Below, piece after piece: positions 7,826 to 19,388 of a stretch of DNA of 64,000 bases (the first letter of the stretch is position 1; every line of letters starts with the position of its first letter). The stretch lies in contig NZ_FNSZ01000001.1 of NCBI RefSeq assembly GCF_900105245.1, forward strand, positions 7,004,001 through 7,068,000, given 5' to 3'. The DNA is from Streptomyces sp. 1222.5 (lineage in GTDB: Bacteria > Actinomycetota > Actinomycetes > Streptomycetales > Streptomycetaceae). Below the pieces are notes generated by a model. That model saw nothing but the letters and a program-made list of their open reading frames with translations, ran no database searches and was not told the DNA's origin. The position numbers and the translations under genes were made by a program.

Positions 7826-8382
7826 CACCTGTAATCCTGCTGGCCGAGGCCGAGAAGTCGGCCGACGTCACCAACTGGCCCGGCCGTATCGGCTGGCTGG
7901 TCGGACTCGCCCTCTTCGTCGCGCTCGTCTACTGGCTGATGCGCGAGGGCTGGAAGTGGCGCGGCACCCTCCAGGGCGACCTCCCGGCCCTGCCCGCCGC
8001 GCCGGACGAGACCGGCCCGGTGAGACTGAGCATGAGCGGCCGCTACCACGGCTCCACCACCGCCGGGCAGTGGCTGGACCGCATCGTGGTCCACGGCCTC
8101 GGCACCCGCAGCCGGGCCGAGCTCACCCTGACCGACGAGGGCCTGGAGGTCGAGCGTCCCGGAGCGACCGACTTCTTCGTCCCCACCGCCGCGCTGCGCG
8201 GCGCCCGGCTCGACAAGGGCATCGCCGGCAAGGTCCTCACCGAGGGCGGACTGCTGGTGGTGACCTGGGCGCACGGCGACAAGCTGATCGACTCCGGCTT
8301 CCGCTCCGACCGCTCGGCCGAGCACACCGAATGGGTCGACACCCTGAACCAGATGACCAACGACACGGAAGGCGCACGATGA
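7822..8382 (+). CDS. PH-like membrane protein of the pyr operon
   Basis: 186 residues. One membrane segment lies at about residues 20-42 (GWLVGLALFVALVYWLMREG), followed by a soluble domain of beta-strand character (GLEVERPGATDFFVPTAALRGARL...GGLLVVTWAHGDKLIDSGF) that resembles bacterial PH-like domains. GTG 7822 overlaps the pyrC stop and its own TGA overlaps the carA ATG, so it is locked into the operon on both sides. A similar small membrane gene sits between pyrC and carA in Mycobacterium tuberculosis (Rv1382, from memory), so the position is old. No catalytic motif is visible. A role in tethering or tuning carbamoyl-phosphate synthesis at the membrane is only a guess. Confidence 0.85.
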   Translation: MTPVILLAEAEKSADVTNWPGRIGWLVGLALFVALVYWLMREGWKWRGTLQGDLPALPAAPDETGPVRLSMSGRYHGSTTAGQWLDRIVVHGLGTRSRAELTLTDEGLEVERPGATDFFVPTAALRGARLDKGIAGKVLTEGGLLVVTWAHGDKLIDSGFRSDRSAEHTEWVDTLNQMTNDTEGAR

Positions 8383-9513
8383 CGACCTCCACCAGGGGAG
8401 CCGCGAAGACTCCCGCCGTACTCGTCCTGGAGGACGGCCGCACCTTCCGCGGCCGTGCCTACGGGGCCGTGGGGGAGACCTTCGGCGAGGCCGTGTTCTC
8501 CACCGGCATGACCGGCTACCAGGAGACCCTCACCGACCCGTCGTACGACCGGCAGATCGTCGTCGCGACCGCCCCCCAGATCGGCAACACCGGCTGGAAC
8601 GACGAGGACGACGAGTCCGCGCGCATCTGGGTCTCCGGCTACGTCGTGCGCGACCCCGCGCGCGTGCCGTCCAACTGGCGCTCGAAGCGCTCCCTGGACG
8701 ACGAGCTGGTCGCCCAGGGCGTCGTCGGCATCAGCGGGATCGACACCCGCGCCCTCACCCGCCACCTGCGCGAGCGCGGCTCCATGCGCGCCGGCATCTT
8801 CTCCGGCGAGGCGATCGCCCCCGAGTCCGAGCTCCTCGCGCGCGTGCAGTCCCAGCCGCACATGAAGGGCGCGAGCCTCTACGAGGAGGTCGCGACGAAG
8901 GAGGCGTACGTCGTCCCCGCGGTCGGCGAGAAGCGCTTCACCGTCGCCGCCATCGACCTCGGCATCAAGGGCATGACCCCGCACCGCATGGCCGAGCGCG
9001 GCATCGAGGTGCACGTGCTCCCGGCCACGGCCTCGGCCGAGGACGTCTACGCCGTCGGCCCGGACGGTGTGTTCTTCTCCAACGGACCCGGCGACCCGGC
9101 GACCGCCGACGGCCCGGTCGCGCTGATGAGCGCCGTCCTGGAGCGGAAGACGCCGCTGTTCGGCATCTGCTTCGGCAACCAGATCCTCGGCCGCGCCCTC
9201 GGCTTCGGCACCTACAAGCTGAAGTACGGCCACCGGGGCATCAACCAGCCGGTCCAGGACCGGACGACCGGCAAGGTCGAGGTCACCGCGCACAACCACG
9301 GCTTCGCCGTCGACGCGCCGCTCGACAAGGTCAGCGACACCGACTTCGGCCGCGCCGAGGTCTCGCACGTCTGCCTGAACGACAACGTCGTGGAGGGGCT
9401 CCAGCTGCTCGACCAGCCGGCCTTCTCCGTCCAGTACCACCCCGAAGCGGCAGCCGGTCCGCACGACGCCGCCTACCTGTTCGACCGCTTCGTATCCCTG
9501 ATGGAGGGCCAGC

Positions 9514-9521
<8 letters not shown>
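8379..9521 (+). CDS. carA: Carbamoyl-phosphate synthase small subunit
   Basis: Glutaminase subunit that feeds ammonia to CarB. 380 residues. The N-terminal half carries VFSTGMTGYQETLTDPSY. The class I amidotransferase half has the nucleophile in GICFGNQILG (the common GHQ is GNQ here) and the His-Glu pair in YHPEAAAGPHD. ATG 8379 overlaps the previous stop by four bases. The carB GTG lies eight bases inside the carA end, a tight coupling expected for a one-to-one complex. Product serves both UMP and arginine synthesis. Confidence 0.97.
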
Positions 9522-12822
<3,301 letters not shown>

Positions 12823-12829
12823 CAGCCCC

Positions 12830-12859
12830 GAGGGGGACACCGGAAACGGTGTCCCCCTC
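12830..12859 (+). terminator. Strong hairpin with GAAA loop between carB and pyrD
   Basis: Thirteen paired bases (12830-12842 with 12847-12859) close a GAAA tetraloop, eight bases after the carB stop and 15 before pyrD. It is followed by TTCACG rather than a T run, and pyrD follows at once with no room for a promoter. It is therefore more likely a partial terminator or RNase-resistant barrier that tunes pyrD/pyrF dose than a full stop. Confidence 0.6.
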
Positions 12860-12874
12860 TTCACGAGGACACCC

Positions 12875-13977
<1,103 letters not shown>

Positions 13978-13981
<4 letters not shown>

Positions 13982-14823
13982 CCGTTCTGGAGCCCTTCGG
14001 CGCCCGGCTGCGCCGTGCCATGGACGAGCGGGGCCCGCTCTGCGTCGGCATCGACCCGCACGCCTCCCTGCTCGCGGAGTGGGGCCTGAACGACGACGTG
14101 GCCGGTCTGGAGCGGTTCAGCCGCACGGTCGTGGAGGCGGTGGCCGACCGGGTCGCCGTCATGAAGCCGCAGAGCGCCTTCTTCGAGCGGTTCGGCTCTC
14201 GCGGCGTCGCCGTCCTGGAGAAGTGCGTCCAGGAGGCGCGCGCGGCCGGCACGCTGGTCGTGATGGACGCCAAGCGCGGCGACATCGGCTCGACCATGGC
14301 GGGCTACGCCGAGGCCTTCCTGCACAAGGACGCCCCGCTGTTCTCCGACGCCCTCACCGTCTCGCCGTACCTCGGCTACGGGTCGCTCAGCCCCGCCGTC
14401 GCGCTGGCCCGGGAGAGCGGCGCCGGTCTGTTCGTGCTCGCCCTGACCTCCAACCCGGAGGGCCCCGAGGTCCAGCACGCGGTGCGCGCCGACGGGCGCA
14501 GCGTCGGCGCGACCATGCTCGCCCACCTGGCGGCGGAGAACGCGGGGGAGGAGCCGCTGGGTTCCTTCGGCGCGGTCGTCGGCGCCACGGTCGGCGACCT
14601 GTCGTCGTACGACCTCGACATCAACGGACCGCTCCTCGCCCCCGGCATCGGCGCCCAGGGAGCGACCCCGGCGGACCTTCCCGGGGTCTTCCGGTCGGCC
14701 GTGCGCAACGTGGTGCCCAACGTCAGCCGGGGTGTGCTGCGGCACGGTCCCGACGCCGGCGCGCTGCGCGGGGCCGCCGAGCGCTTCGCCGAGGAGATCC
14801 AGGCCGCCGTCGCGGGTGCCTGA
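13978..14823 (+). CDS. pyrF: Orotidine 5'-phosphate decarboxylase (type 2)
   Basis: Last step to UMP: decarboxylates OMP. 281 residues, the longer type 2 form found in actinobacteria. The catalytic Lys-Asp array is in VVMDAKRGDIGSTM near residues 94-107, and the phosphate-binding end in LLAPGIGAQGATPAD. ATG 13978 overlaps the pyrD stop. It ends the pyr operon; 300 bases of non-coding DNA follow before the sIHF gene. Confidence 0.97.
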
Positions 14824-15123
14824 GACCCGTGCCGAGCGTCCGCCCGGCCGTCGACGAGCCGACTTGAGTGTGAATACATCCTCAAATCGGGGGCAGTATG
14901 TCTGAAATGTCCGGCCTGGCGGAGGCTGACCAGGACTTTTCCGCTGTTCTCGCTGACTCTGGCGAACTTGCCCGCTAGTCTCCGAGCAGTGGGGCCACCT
15001 CCCACGCCCTTCCAGGCAGTGGGGGAGAACGGGCAGCGTGTTGCTCGTGGCTCCCCAGGTGTGGGGCGACTAGGTTCCTCACCGGTCCGTATCCGACAGT
15101 TCGACATCCGAGGTGACGTAGGC
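14824..15123 (+). promoter_or_regulatory. Intergenic leader of sIHF with a candidate promoter
   Basis: No gene is seen in these 300 bases. The best promoter candidate is CTGACT at 14953-14958 and TAGTCT at 14976-14981 with a 17-base spacer, close to the HrdB-type consensus TTGAC/TAGxxT. This would give an untranslated leader of about 135 bases before GTG 15124. A short inverted repeat TTGAG...CTCAA lies earlier, at about 14864-14885. No clear pyrF terminator was found. Confidence 0.45.
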
Positions 15124-15447
15124 GTGGCTCTTCCGCCCCTTACCCCTGAACAGCGCGCAGCCGCGCTCGAAAAGGCCGCCGCGGCTCGCCGGGAGCGGGC
15201 CGAGGTCAAGAATCGACTCAAGCACTCCGGCGCCTCCCTGCACGAGGTCATCAAGCAGGGCCAGGAGAACGACGTCATCGGCAAGATGAAGGTCTCCGCC
15301 CTGCTCGAGTCCCTGCCGGGCGTGGGCAAGGTCCGCGCCAAGCAGATCATGGAGCGTCTGGGCATCTCCGAGAGCCGCCGTGTGCGGGGTCTCGGTTCCA
15401 ACCAGATCGCCTCCCTGGAGCGTGAGTTCGGCAGCACCGGCTCCTGA
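15124..15447 (+). CDS. sihF: Streptomyces integration host factor sIHF (mIHF family)
   Basis: Small basic nucleoid protein of 107 residues, the length of S. coelicolor sIHF, which bends and compacts DNA and affects development and antibiotic production. A long N-terminal helix (ALEKAAAARRERAEVKNRLKH) is followed by a helix-two-turn-helix-like C domain with LESLPGVGKVRAKQIMERLG, whose GVGK loop contacts backbone phosphate. GTG 15124 gives exactly this length; the frame is open further upstream but those codons are not conserved-looking. Its position before gmk and rpoZ matches the actinobacterial order. Confidence 0.93.
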   Translation: MALPPLTPEQRAAALEKAAAARRERAEVKNRLKHSGASLHEVIKQGQENDVIGKMKVSALLESLPGVGKVRAKQIMERLGISESRRVRGLGSNQIASLEREFGSTGS

Positions 15448-15507
15448 GTCCGGGTCTTGCCGGACCAGGAGTCCCGGGCACTCCGGGATTGCTGGAATAA
15501 TCGCTGC

Positions 15508-16065
15508 ATGAGTGAACGTCCGCGGCTGACCGTGCTCTCCGGCCCTTCGGGGGTCGGCAAGAGCACGGTCGTCGCCCATATGCGCAAGGAACACCCCGAG
15601 GTCTGGCTCTCGGTGTCGGCGACCACCCGCAAGCCGCGCCCCGGCGAGCAGCACGGAGTCCACTACTTCTTCGTCACCGACGAGGAGATGGACAAGCTGA
15701 TCGCCAACGGTGAGCTGCTGGAGTGGGCCGAGTTCGCCGGCAACCGCTACGGCACGCCCCGTGCGGCCGTGCTGGAGCGGCTGGAGAACGGCGAGCCCGT
15801 CCTGCTGGAGATCGACCTCCAGGGCGCCCGGCAGGTCCGGGAGTCCATGTCCGACGCCCAGCTGGTGTTCCTGGCTCCGCCCTCCTGGGAGGAGCTGGTG
15901 CGCAGGCTCACCGGGCGGGGCACCGAGCCGCCGGAGGTCATCGAGCGCCGCCTGGAGGCGGCCAGGACCGAGCTGGCGGCCGAGCCGGAGTTCGATACGA
16001 CCTTGGTCAACACCTCCGTCGAGGACGTGGCTCGCGAGCTGCTAGCCTTGGTGGACGTTGTGTGA
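15508..16065 (+). CDS. gmk: Guanylate kinase
   Basis: Phosphorylates GMP to GDP. 185 residues from ATG 15508; the P-loop GPSGVGKS is at residues 12-19, and TTRKPRPGEQHGVHYFFV with WAEFAGNRYGTP form the GMP-binding part. An upstream in-frame ATG at 15457 would add 17 residues with no family similarity. The start has no strong ribosome binding site. The stop codon lies inside a 14-base tandem repeat that runs into the rpoZ leader. Nucleotide supply next to a transcription gene (rpoZ) is the standard bacterial gmk-rpoZ pairing. Confidence 0.95.
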   Translation: MSERPRLTVLSGPSGVGKSTVVAHMRKEHPEVWLSVSATTRKPRPGEQHGVHYFFVTDEEMDKLIANGELLEWAEFAGNRYGTPRAAVLERLENGEPVLLEIDLQGARQVRESMSDAQLVFLAPPSWEELVRRLTGRGTEPPEVIERRLEAARTELAAEPEFDTTLVNTSVEDVARELLALVDVV

Positions 16066-16087
16066 TCACGAATGTGTGATCATGAAT
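16060..16087 (+). repeat. 14-base tandem repeat across the gmk stop codon
   Basis: Two consecutive copies of GTGTGATCAYGAAT (16060-16073 and 16074-16087), differing at one base. The first copy holds the gmk TGA. GTGATCAC-type symmetry inside each unit could be a protein site. The block is unusually AT-rich for this genome and lies 30 bases before rpoZ. Confidence 0.7.
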
Positions 16088-16117
16088 GATTCTTTCCCAC
16101 CCATCGGAAGGTAGAGC

Positions 16118-16390
16118 GTGTCCTCTTCCATCACCGCGCCCGAGGGCATCATCAACCCCCCGATCGACGAGCTCCTCGAGGCCACCGACTCGAAGTACAG
16201 CCTCGTGATCTACGCGGCCAAGCGTGCCCGCCAGATCAACGCGTACTACTCGCAGCTCGGCGAGGGCCTCCTCGAGTACGTCGGTCCGCTGGTCGACACC
16301 CACGTGCACGAGAAGCCGCTCTCGATCGCCCTGCGCGAGATCAACGCCGGTCTGCTGACCTCCGAGGCCATCGAGGGCCCCGTCCAGTAG
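16118..16390 (+). CDS. rpoZ: RNA polymerase omega subunit
   Basis: 90 residues. Omega helps fold beta-prime and assemble RNA polymerase; loss in Streptomyces affects development. The segment SKYSLVIYAAKRARQINAYY is the conserved beta-prime-binding core, and EKPLSIALREINAGLL follows. GTG 16118 has GGAAGG about ten bases upstream. A long perfect hairpin ends the unit 38 bases after the stop. Confidence 0.96.
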   Translation: MSSSITAPEGIINPPIDELLEATDSKYSLVIYAAKRARQINAYYSQLGEGLLEYVGPLVDTHVHEKPLSIALREINAGLLTSEAIEGPVQ

Positions 16391-16428
16391 GACCGCGCGG
16401 TAGTACTTTCAGATTGCGTATGACTTAT

Positions 16429-16463
16429 CCACAGGCCCGGCAGTCACTCTGCCGGGCCTGTGG
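16429..16463 (+). terminator. rpoZ terminator hairpin
   Basis: Perfect 15-base arms (16429-16443 and 16449-16463) around the loop TCACT, followed by TGTGTGAT rather than a T run. It separates rpoZ from coaBC, whose start is about 60 bases on. Confidence 0.8.
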
Positions 16464-16521
16464 TGTGTGATGGAGCCGTGCGTTCGTGTCCGGCGCACAT
16501 GACACGAGTCCGGGAGAGACG

Positions 16522-17724
16522 GTGGACAAGCCGAGGGTCGTTCTGGGGGTCAGCGGTGGCATCGCCGCGTACAAGGCCTGTGAGCTGCTGAGAAGGTTCA
16601 CGGAGTCGGGCCACGACGTCCGCGTGGTGCCGACCGCCGCAGCCCTGCACTTCGTCGGTGCGGCCACCTGGTCCGCCCTGTCCGGCAACCCGGTCTCCAC
16701 CGAGGTCTGGGACGACGTCCACGAGGTCCCGCACGTCCGGATCGGCCAGCACGCCGACCTGGTCGTGGTGGCCCCGGCGACGACCGACATACTCGCCAAG
16801 GCCGCCCACGGCCTCGCCGACGACCTGCTGACCAACACGCTGCTCACGGCCCGCTGCCCGGTGGTCTTCGCCCCGGCGATGCACACGGAGATGTGGGAGC
16901 ACCCCGCCACCCAGGAGAACGTGGCCACGCTCCGCCGCCGCGGCGCCGTCGTGATCGAGCCCGCCGTCGGCCGCCTCACCGGCGTGGACACCGGCAAGGG
17001 CCGGCTGCCCGACCCCGGGGAGATCTTCGAGGTCTGCCGCCGGGTGCTGGGCCGCGGCGCCGCCGAGCCCGACCTGCGGGGCAGGCACGTCGTCGTCTCG
17101 GCCGGCGGCACCCGCGAGCCCCTCGATCCGGTCCGCTTCCTCGGCAACCGCTCCTCCGGAAAGCAGGGCTACGCCCTCGCCCGTACGGCCGCTGCGCGCG
17201 GCGCCCGCGTGACGCTGATCGCGGCCAACACCGGCCTGCCCGACCCGGCCGGCGTGGACGTCGTCCAGGTCGGCACGGCGGTCCAGCTGCGCGAGGCCGT
17301 CCTGAAGGCGGCGGCGGACGCCGACGCGGTGGTCATGGCCGCCGCCGTCGCGGACTTCCGGCCCTCGGCCTACGCCACCGGAAAGATCAAGAAGAAGGAC
17401 GGGCAGGAGCCCGCCCCGATCGTCCTGGTGCGCAATCCGGACATCCTCGCGGAGATCTCCGCGGAGCGCGCCCGCCCCGGCCAGGTGATCGTCGGCTTCG
17501 CCGCCGAGACCGACGACGTCCTCGCCAACGGCCGCGCCAAGCTCGCCCGCAAGGGCTGCGACCTGCTCGTCGTCAACGAGGTCGGGGAGCGCAAGACGTT
17601 TGGTGCGGAGGAGAACGAGGCGGTCGTGCTCGGCGCCGACGGCAGCGAGACCCACGTTCCGCACGGGCCGAAGGAAGCCCTCGCGGACACCGTCTGGGAC
17701 CTCGTCGCCCCCCGTCTGGCGTGA
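16522..17724 (+). CDS. coaBC: Phosphopantothenoylcysteine decarboxylase / synthetase
   Basis: Two coenzyme A steps in one chain of about 400 residues. The N-terminal FMN-dependent CoaC domain has GVSGGIAAYKACELLR at its start, the APATTD segment and the PAMHTEMW substrate clamp. The C-terminal CoaB domain begins near residue 190 with VSAGGTREPLDPVRFLGNRS and adds cysteine to phosphopantothenate using CTP. The flap before the domain junction reads GRLTGVDTGKGRLPDP, without the cysteine known from E. coli Dfp. GTG 16522 is preferred over upstream GTG 16486 because GGGAGAG lies before it. Stands alone between two terminators. Confidence 0.93.
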   Translation: MDKPRVVLGVSGGIAAYKACELLRRFTESGHDVRVVPTAAALHFVGAATWSALSGNPVSTEVWDDVHEVPHVRIGQHADLVVVAPATTDILAKAAHGLADDLLTNTLLTARCPVVFAPAMHTEMWEHPATQENVATLRRRGAVVIEPAVGRLTGVDTGKGRLPDPGEIFEVCRRVLGRGAAEPDLRGRHVVVSAGGTREPLDPVRFLGNRSSGKQGYALARTAAARGARVTLIAANTGLPDPAGVDVVQVGTAVQLREAVLKAAADADAVVMAAAVADFRPSAYATGKIKKKDGQEPAPIVLVRNPDILAEISAERARPGQVIVGFAAETDDVLANGRAKLARKGCDLLVVNEVGERKTFGAEENEAVVLGADGSETHVPHGPKEALADTVWDLVAPRLA

Positions 17725-17740
17725 GCGCGCCGTCGTTCCG

Positions 17741-17812
17741 GGCCGTTCCGCTTCGGCCCTTCGGGACCGTTCCGGTTCGGCCGTCCGAGACCGTCACGGT
17801 TGGGCCGTCCGG
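17741..17812 (+). repeat. Three imperfect 24-base tandem repeats after coaBC
   Basis: Units 17741-17764, 17765-17788 and 17789-17812 share the core GACCGTTCCGGTTCGGCCGT with a few changes. They start 17 bases after the coaBC stop. Unit length is a multiple of three but the stretch is outside any gene. Confidence 0.65.
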
Positions 17813-17851
17813 GCAGATTTGTGCCGGTCGCACGACGGCTCCGCACCAGGG

Positions 17852-17906
17852 GCACAATGTCGTGCGGCGGCCCTGGCCAAGGCCGTCCGGCATTGTGCAG
17901 AATGCC
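17852..17906 (+). promoter_or_regulatory. Alternative inverted repeats upstream of metK
   Basis: GCACAATG (17852-17859) can pair with CATTGTGC (17891-17898). The bases GGCATT (17889-17894) can instead pair with AATGCC (17901-17906). The two pairings share CATT and exclude each other. This could be a switching leader or simply the coaBC terminator plus an operator. The stretch 17725-18056 (332 bases) holds no gene; an AT-rich box TAAACT at 17970-17975 may be a -10 element for metK, which would leave the inverted repeats in DNA rather than RNA. Confidence 0.35.
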
Positions 17907-18056
17907 CGTGCCGCAGGTCACAGCGCTCCCGTCAGGCGAGACGGTGGCCCATCGGCCGAGCGCGACCGATAAACTGTTCACGGACGGCGCCGGGCTGCAG
18001 CCCTCGCGTCGTCCGCAAATGATCAGCCAGCAGCCGCTGCAACCCCAGGGAGCGTT

Positions 18057-19265
18057 GTGTCCCGTCGCCTGTTCACCTCGGAGTCCGTGACCGAGGGTCA
18101 CCCCGACAAGATCGCTGACCAGATCAGCGACACCATTCTCGACGCGCTCCTGCGCGAGGACCCGGCCTCCCGGGTCGCCGTCGAGACGCTGATCACCACC
18201 GGCCTGGTGCACGTGGCCGGCGAGGTGACGACGAAGGCCTACGCGGACATCGCGACCCTCGTCCGCGGCAAGATCCTCGAGATCGGCTACGACTCCTCCA
18301 AGAAGGGCTTCGACGGCGCCTCCTGCGGCGTGTCGGTGTCCATCGGCGCGCAGTCCCCCGACATCGCGCAGGGCGTCGACACCGCCTACGAGACCCGCGT
18401 CGAGGGCGACGAGGACGAGCTGGACCGGCAGGGCGCGGGCGACCAGGGTCTGATGTTCGGCTACGCCTCGGACGAGACGCCGACGCTGATGCCGCTGCCG
18501 ATCTTCCTGGCGCACCGCCTGTCCAAGCGCCTTTCCGAGGTCCGCAAGAACGGCACGATCCCCTACCTGCGCCCCGACGGCAAGACGCAGGTCACCATCG
18601 AGTACGACGGTGACAAGGCGGTCCGTCTGGACACGGTGGTGGTCTCCTCCCAGCACGCGTCCGACATCGACCTGGAGTCGCTGCTGGCGCCCGACATCCG
18701 CGAGTTCGTGGTGGAGCCGGAGCTGAAGGCGCTCCTGGACGAGGGCATCAAGCTCGACACCGAGGGCTACCGCCTCCTGGTCAACCCGACCGGCCGCTTC
18801 GAGATCGGCGGCCCGATGGGCGACGCGGGTCTGACCGGCCGCAAGATCATCATCGACACCTACGGCGGCATGGCCCGTCACGGCGGCGGTGCCTTCTCCG
18901 GCAAGGACCCGTCGAAGGTGGACCGCTCGGCCGCCTACGCGATGCGCTGGGTCGCCAAGAACGTCGTGGCGGCGGGTCTGGCCTCCCGCTGCGAGGTCCA
19001 GGTCGCCTACGCGATCGGCAAGGCCGAGCCCGTCGGCCTCTTCGTCGAGACCTTCGGCACGCACAAGGTGGAGACCGAGAAGATCGAGAAGGCGATCGAG
19101 GAGGTCTTCGACCTCCGCCCCGCCGCGATCATCCGCGACCTCGACCTGCTCCGCCCGATCTACTCCCAGACGGCTGCCTACGGCCACTTCGGCCGCGAGC
19201 TGCCCGACTTCACCTGGGAGCGCACCGACCGCGTGGACGCCCTCCGCCAGGCCGCGGGCCTGTAG
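18057..19265 (+). CDS. metK: S-adenosylmethionine synthetase
   Basis: Makes SAM from methionine and ATP; in Streptomyces its dose influences antibiotic production. 402 residues. The motifs EGHPDKIADQISD (residues 14-26), GAGDQGLMFGYA (near 130) and GGGAFSGKDPSKVDRS (near 278) cover methionine, ATP and phosphate binding. GTG 18057 has GGGAG eight bases upstream. It is a single-gene unit between the 332-base upstream region and a strong terminator. No known SAM riboswitch class was recognised before it. Confidence 0.98.
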   Translation: MSRRLFTSESVTEGHPDKIADQISDTILDALLREDPASRVAVETLITTGLVHVAGEVTTKAYADIATLVRGKILEIGYDSSKKGFDGASCGVSVSIGAQSPDIAQGVDTAYETRVEGDEDELDRQGAGDQGLMFGYASDETPTLMPLPIFLAHRLSKRLSEVRKNGTIPYLRPDGKTQVTIEYDGDKAVRLDTVVVSSQHASDIDLESLLAPDIREFVVEPELKALLDEGIKLDTEGYRLLVNPTGRFEIGGPMGDAGLTGRKIIIDTYGGMARHGGGAFSGKDPSKVDRSAAYAMRWVAKNVVAAGLASRCEVQVAYAIGKAEPVGLFVETFGTHKVETEKIEKAIEEVFDLRPAAIIRDLDLLRPIYSQTAAYGHFGRELPDFTWERTDRVDALRQAAGL

Positions 19266-19283
19266 CCCCCGCCCCGCCTTCCA

Positions 19284-19320
19284 CCGAGGCCCGGCTCCCC
19301 AACGGGGGGCCGGGCCTCGG
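19284..19320 (+). terminator. metK terminator hairpin
   Basis: Arms CCGAGGCCCGGC (19284-19295) and GCCGGGCCTCGG (19309-19320) pair perfectly and the inner TCCCC/GGGG bases extend the stem. It lies 18 bases after the metK stop and before priA. Confidence 0.85.
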
Positions 19321-19388
19321 CGTGCGGGCCGGACGGCCGAGCGACGGGCGGGCGCCGGTTGTCGGTGCCGTTTGGTAAGAATGCAAGC

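Noticed and set aside
17741..18056. SAM riboswitch before metK
   Set aside because: No consensus of the SAM-I, SAM-II or SAM-IV classes could be recognised; only inverted repeats are seen.
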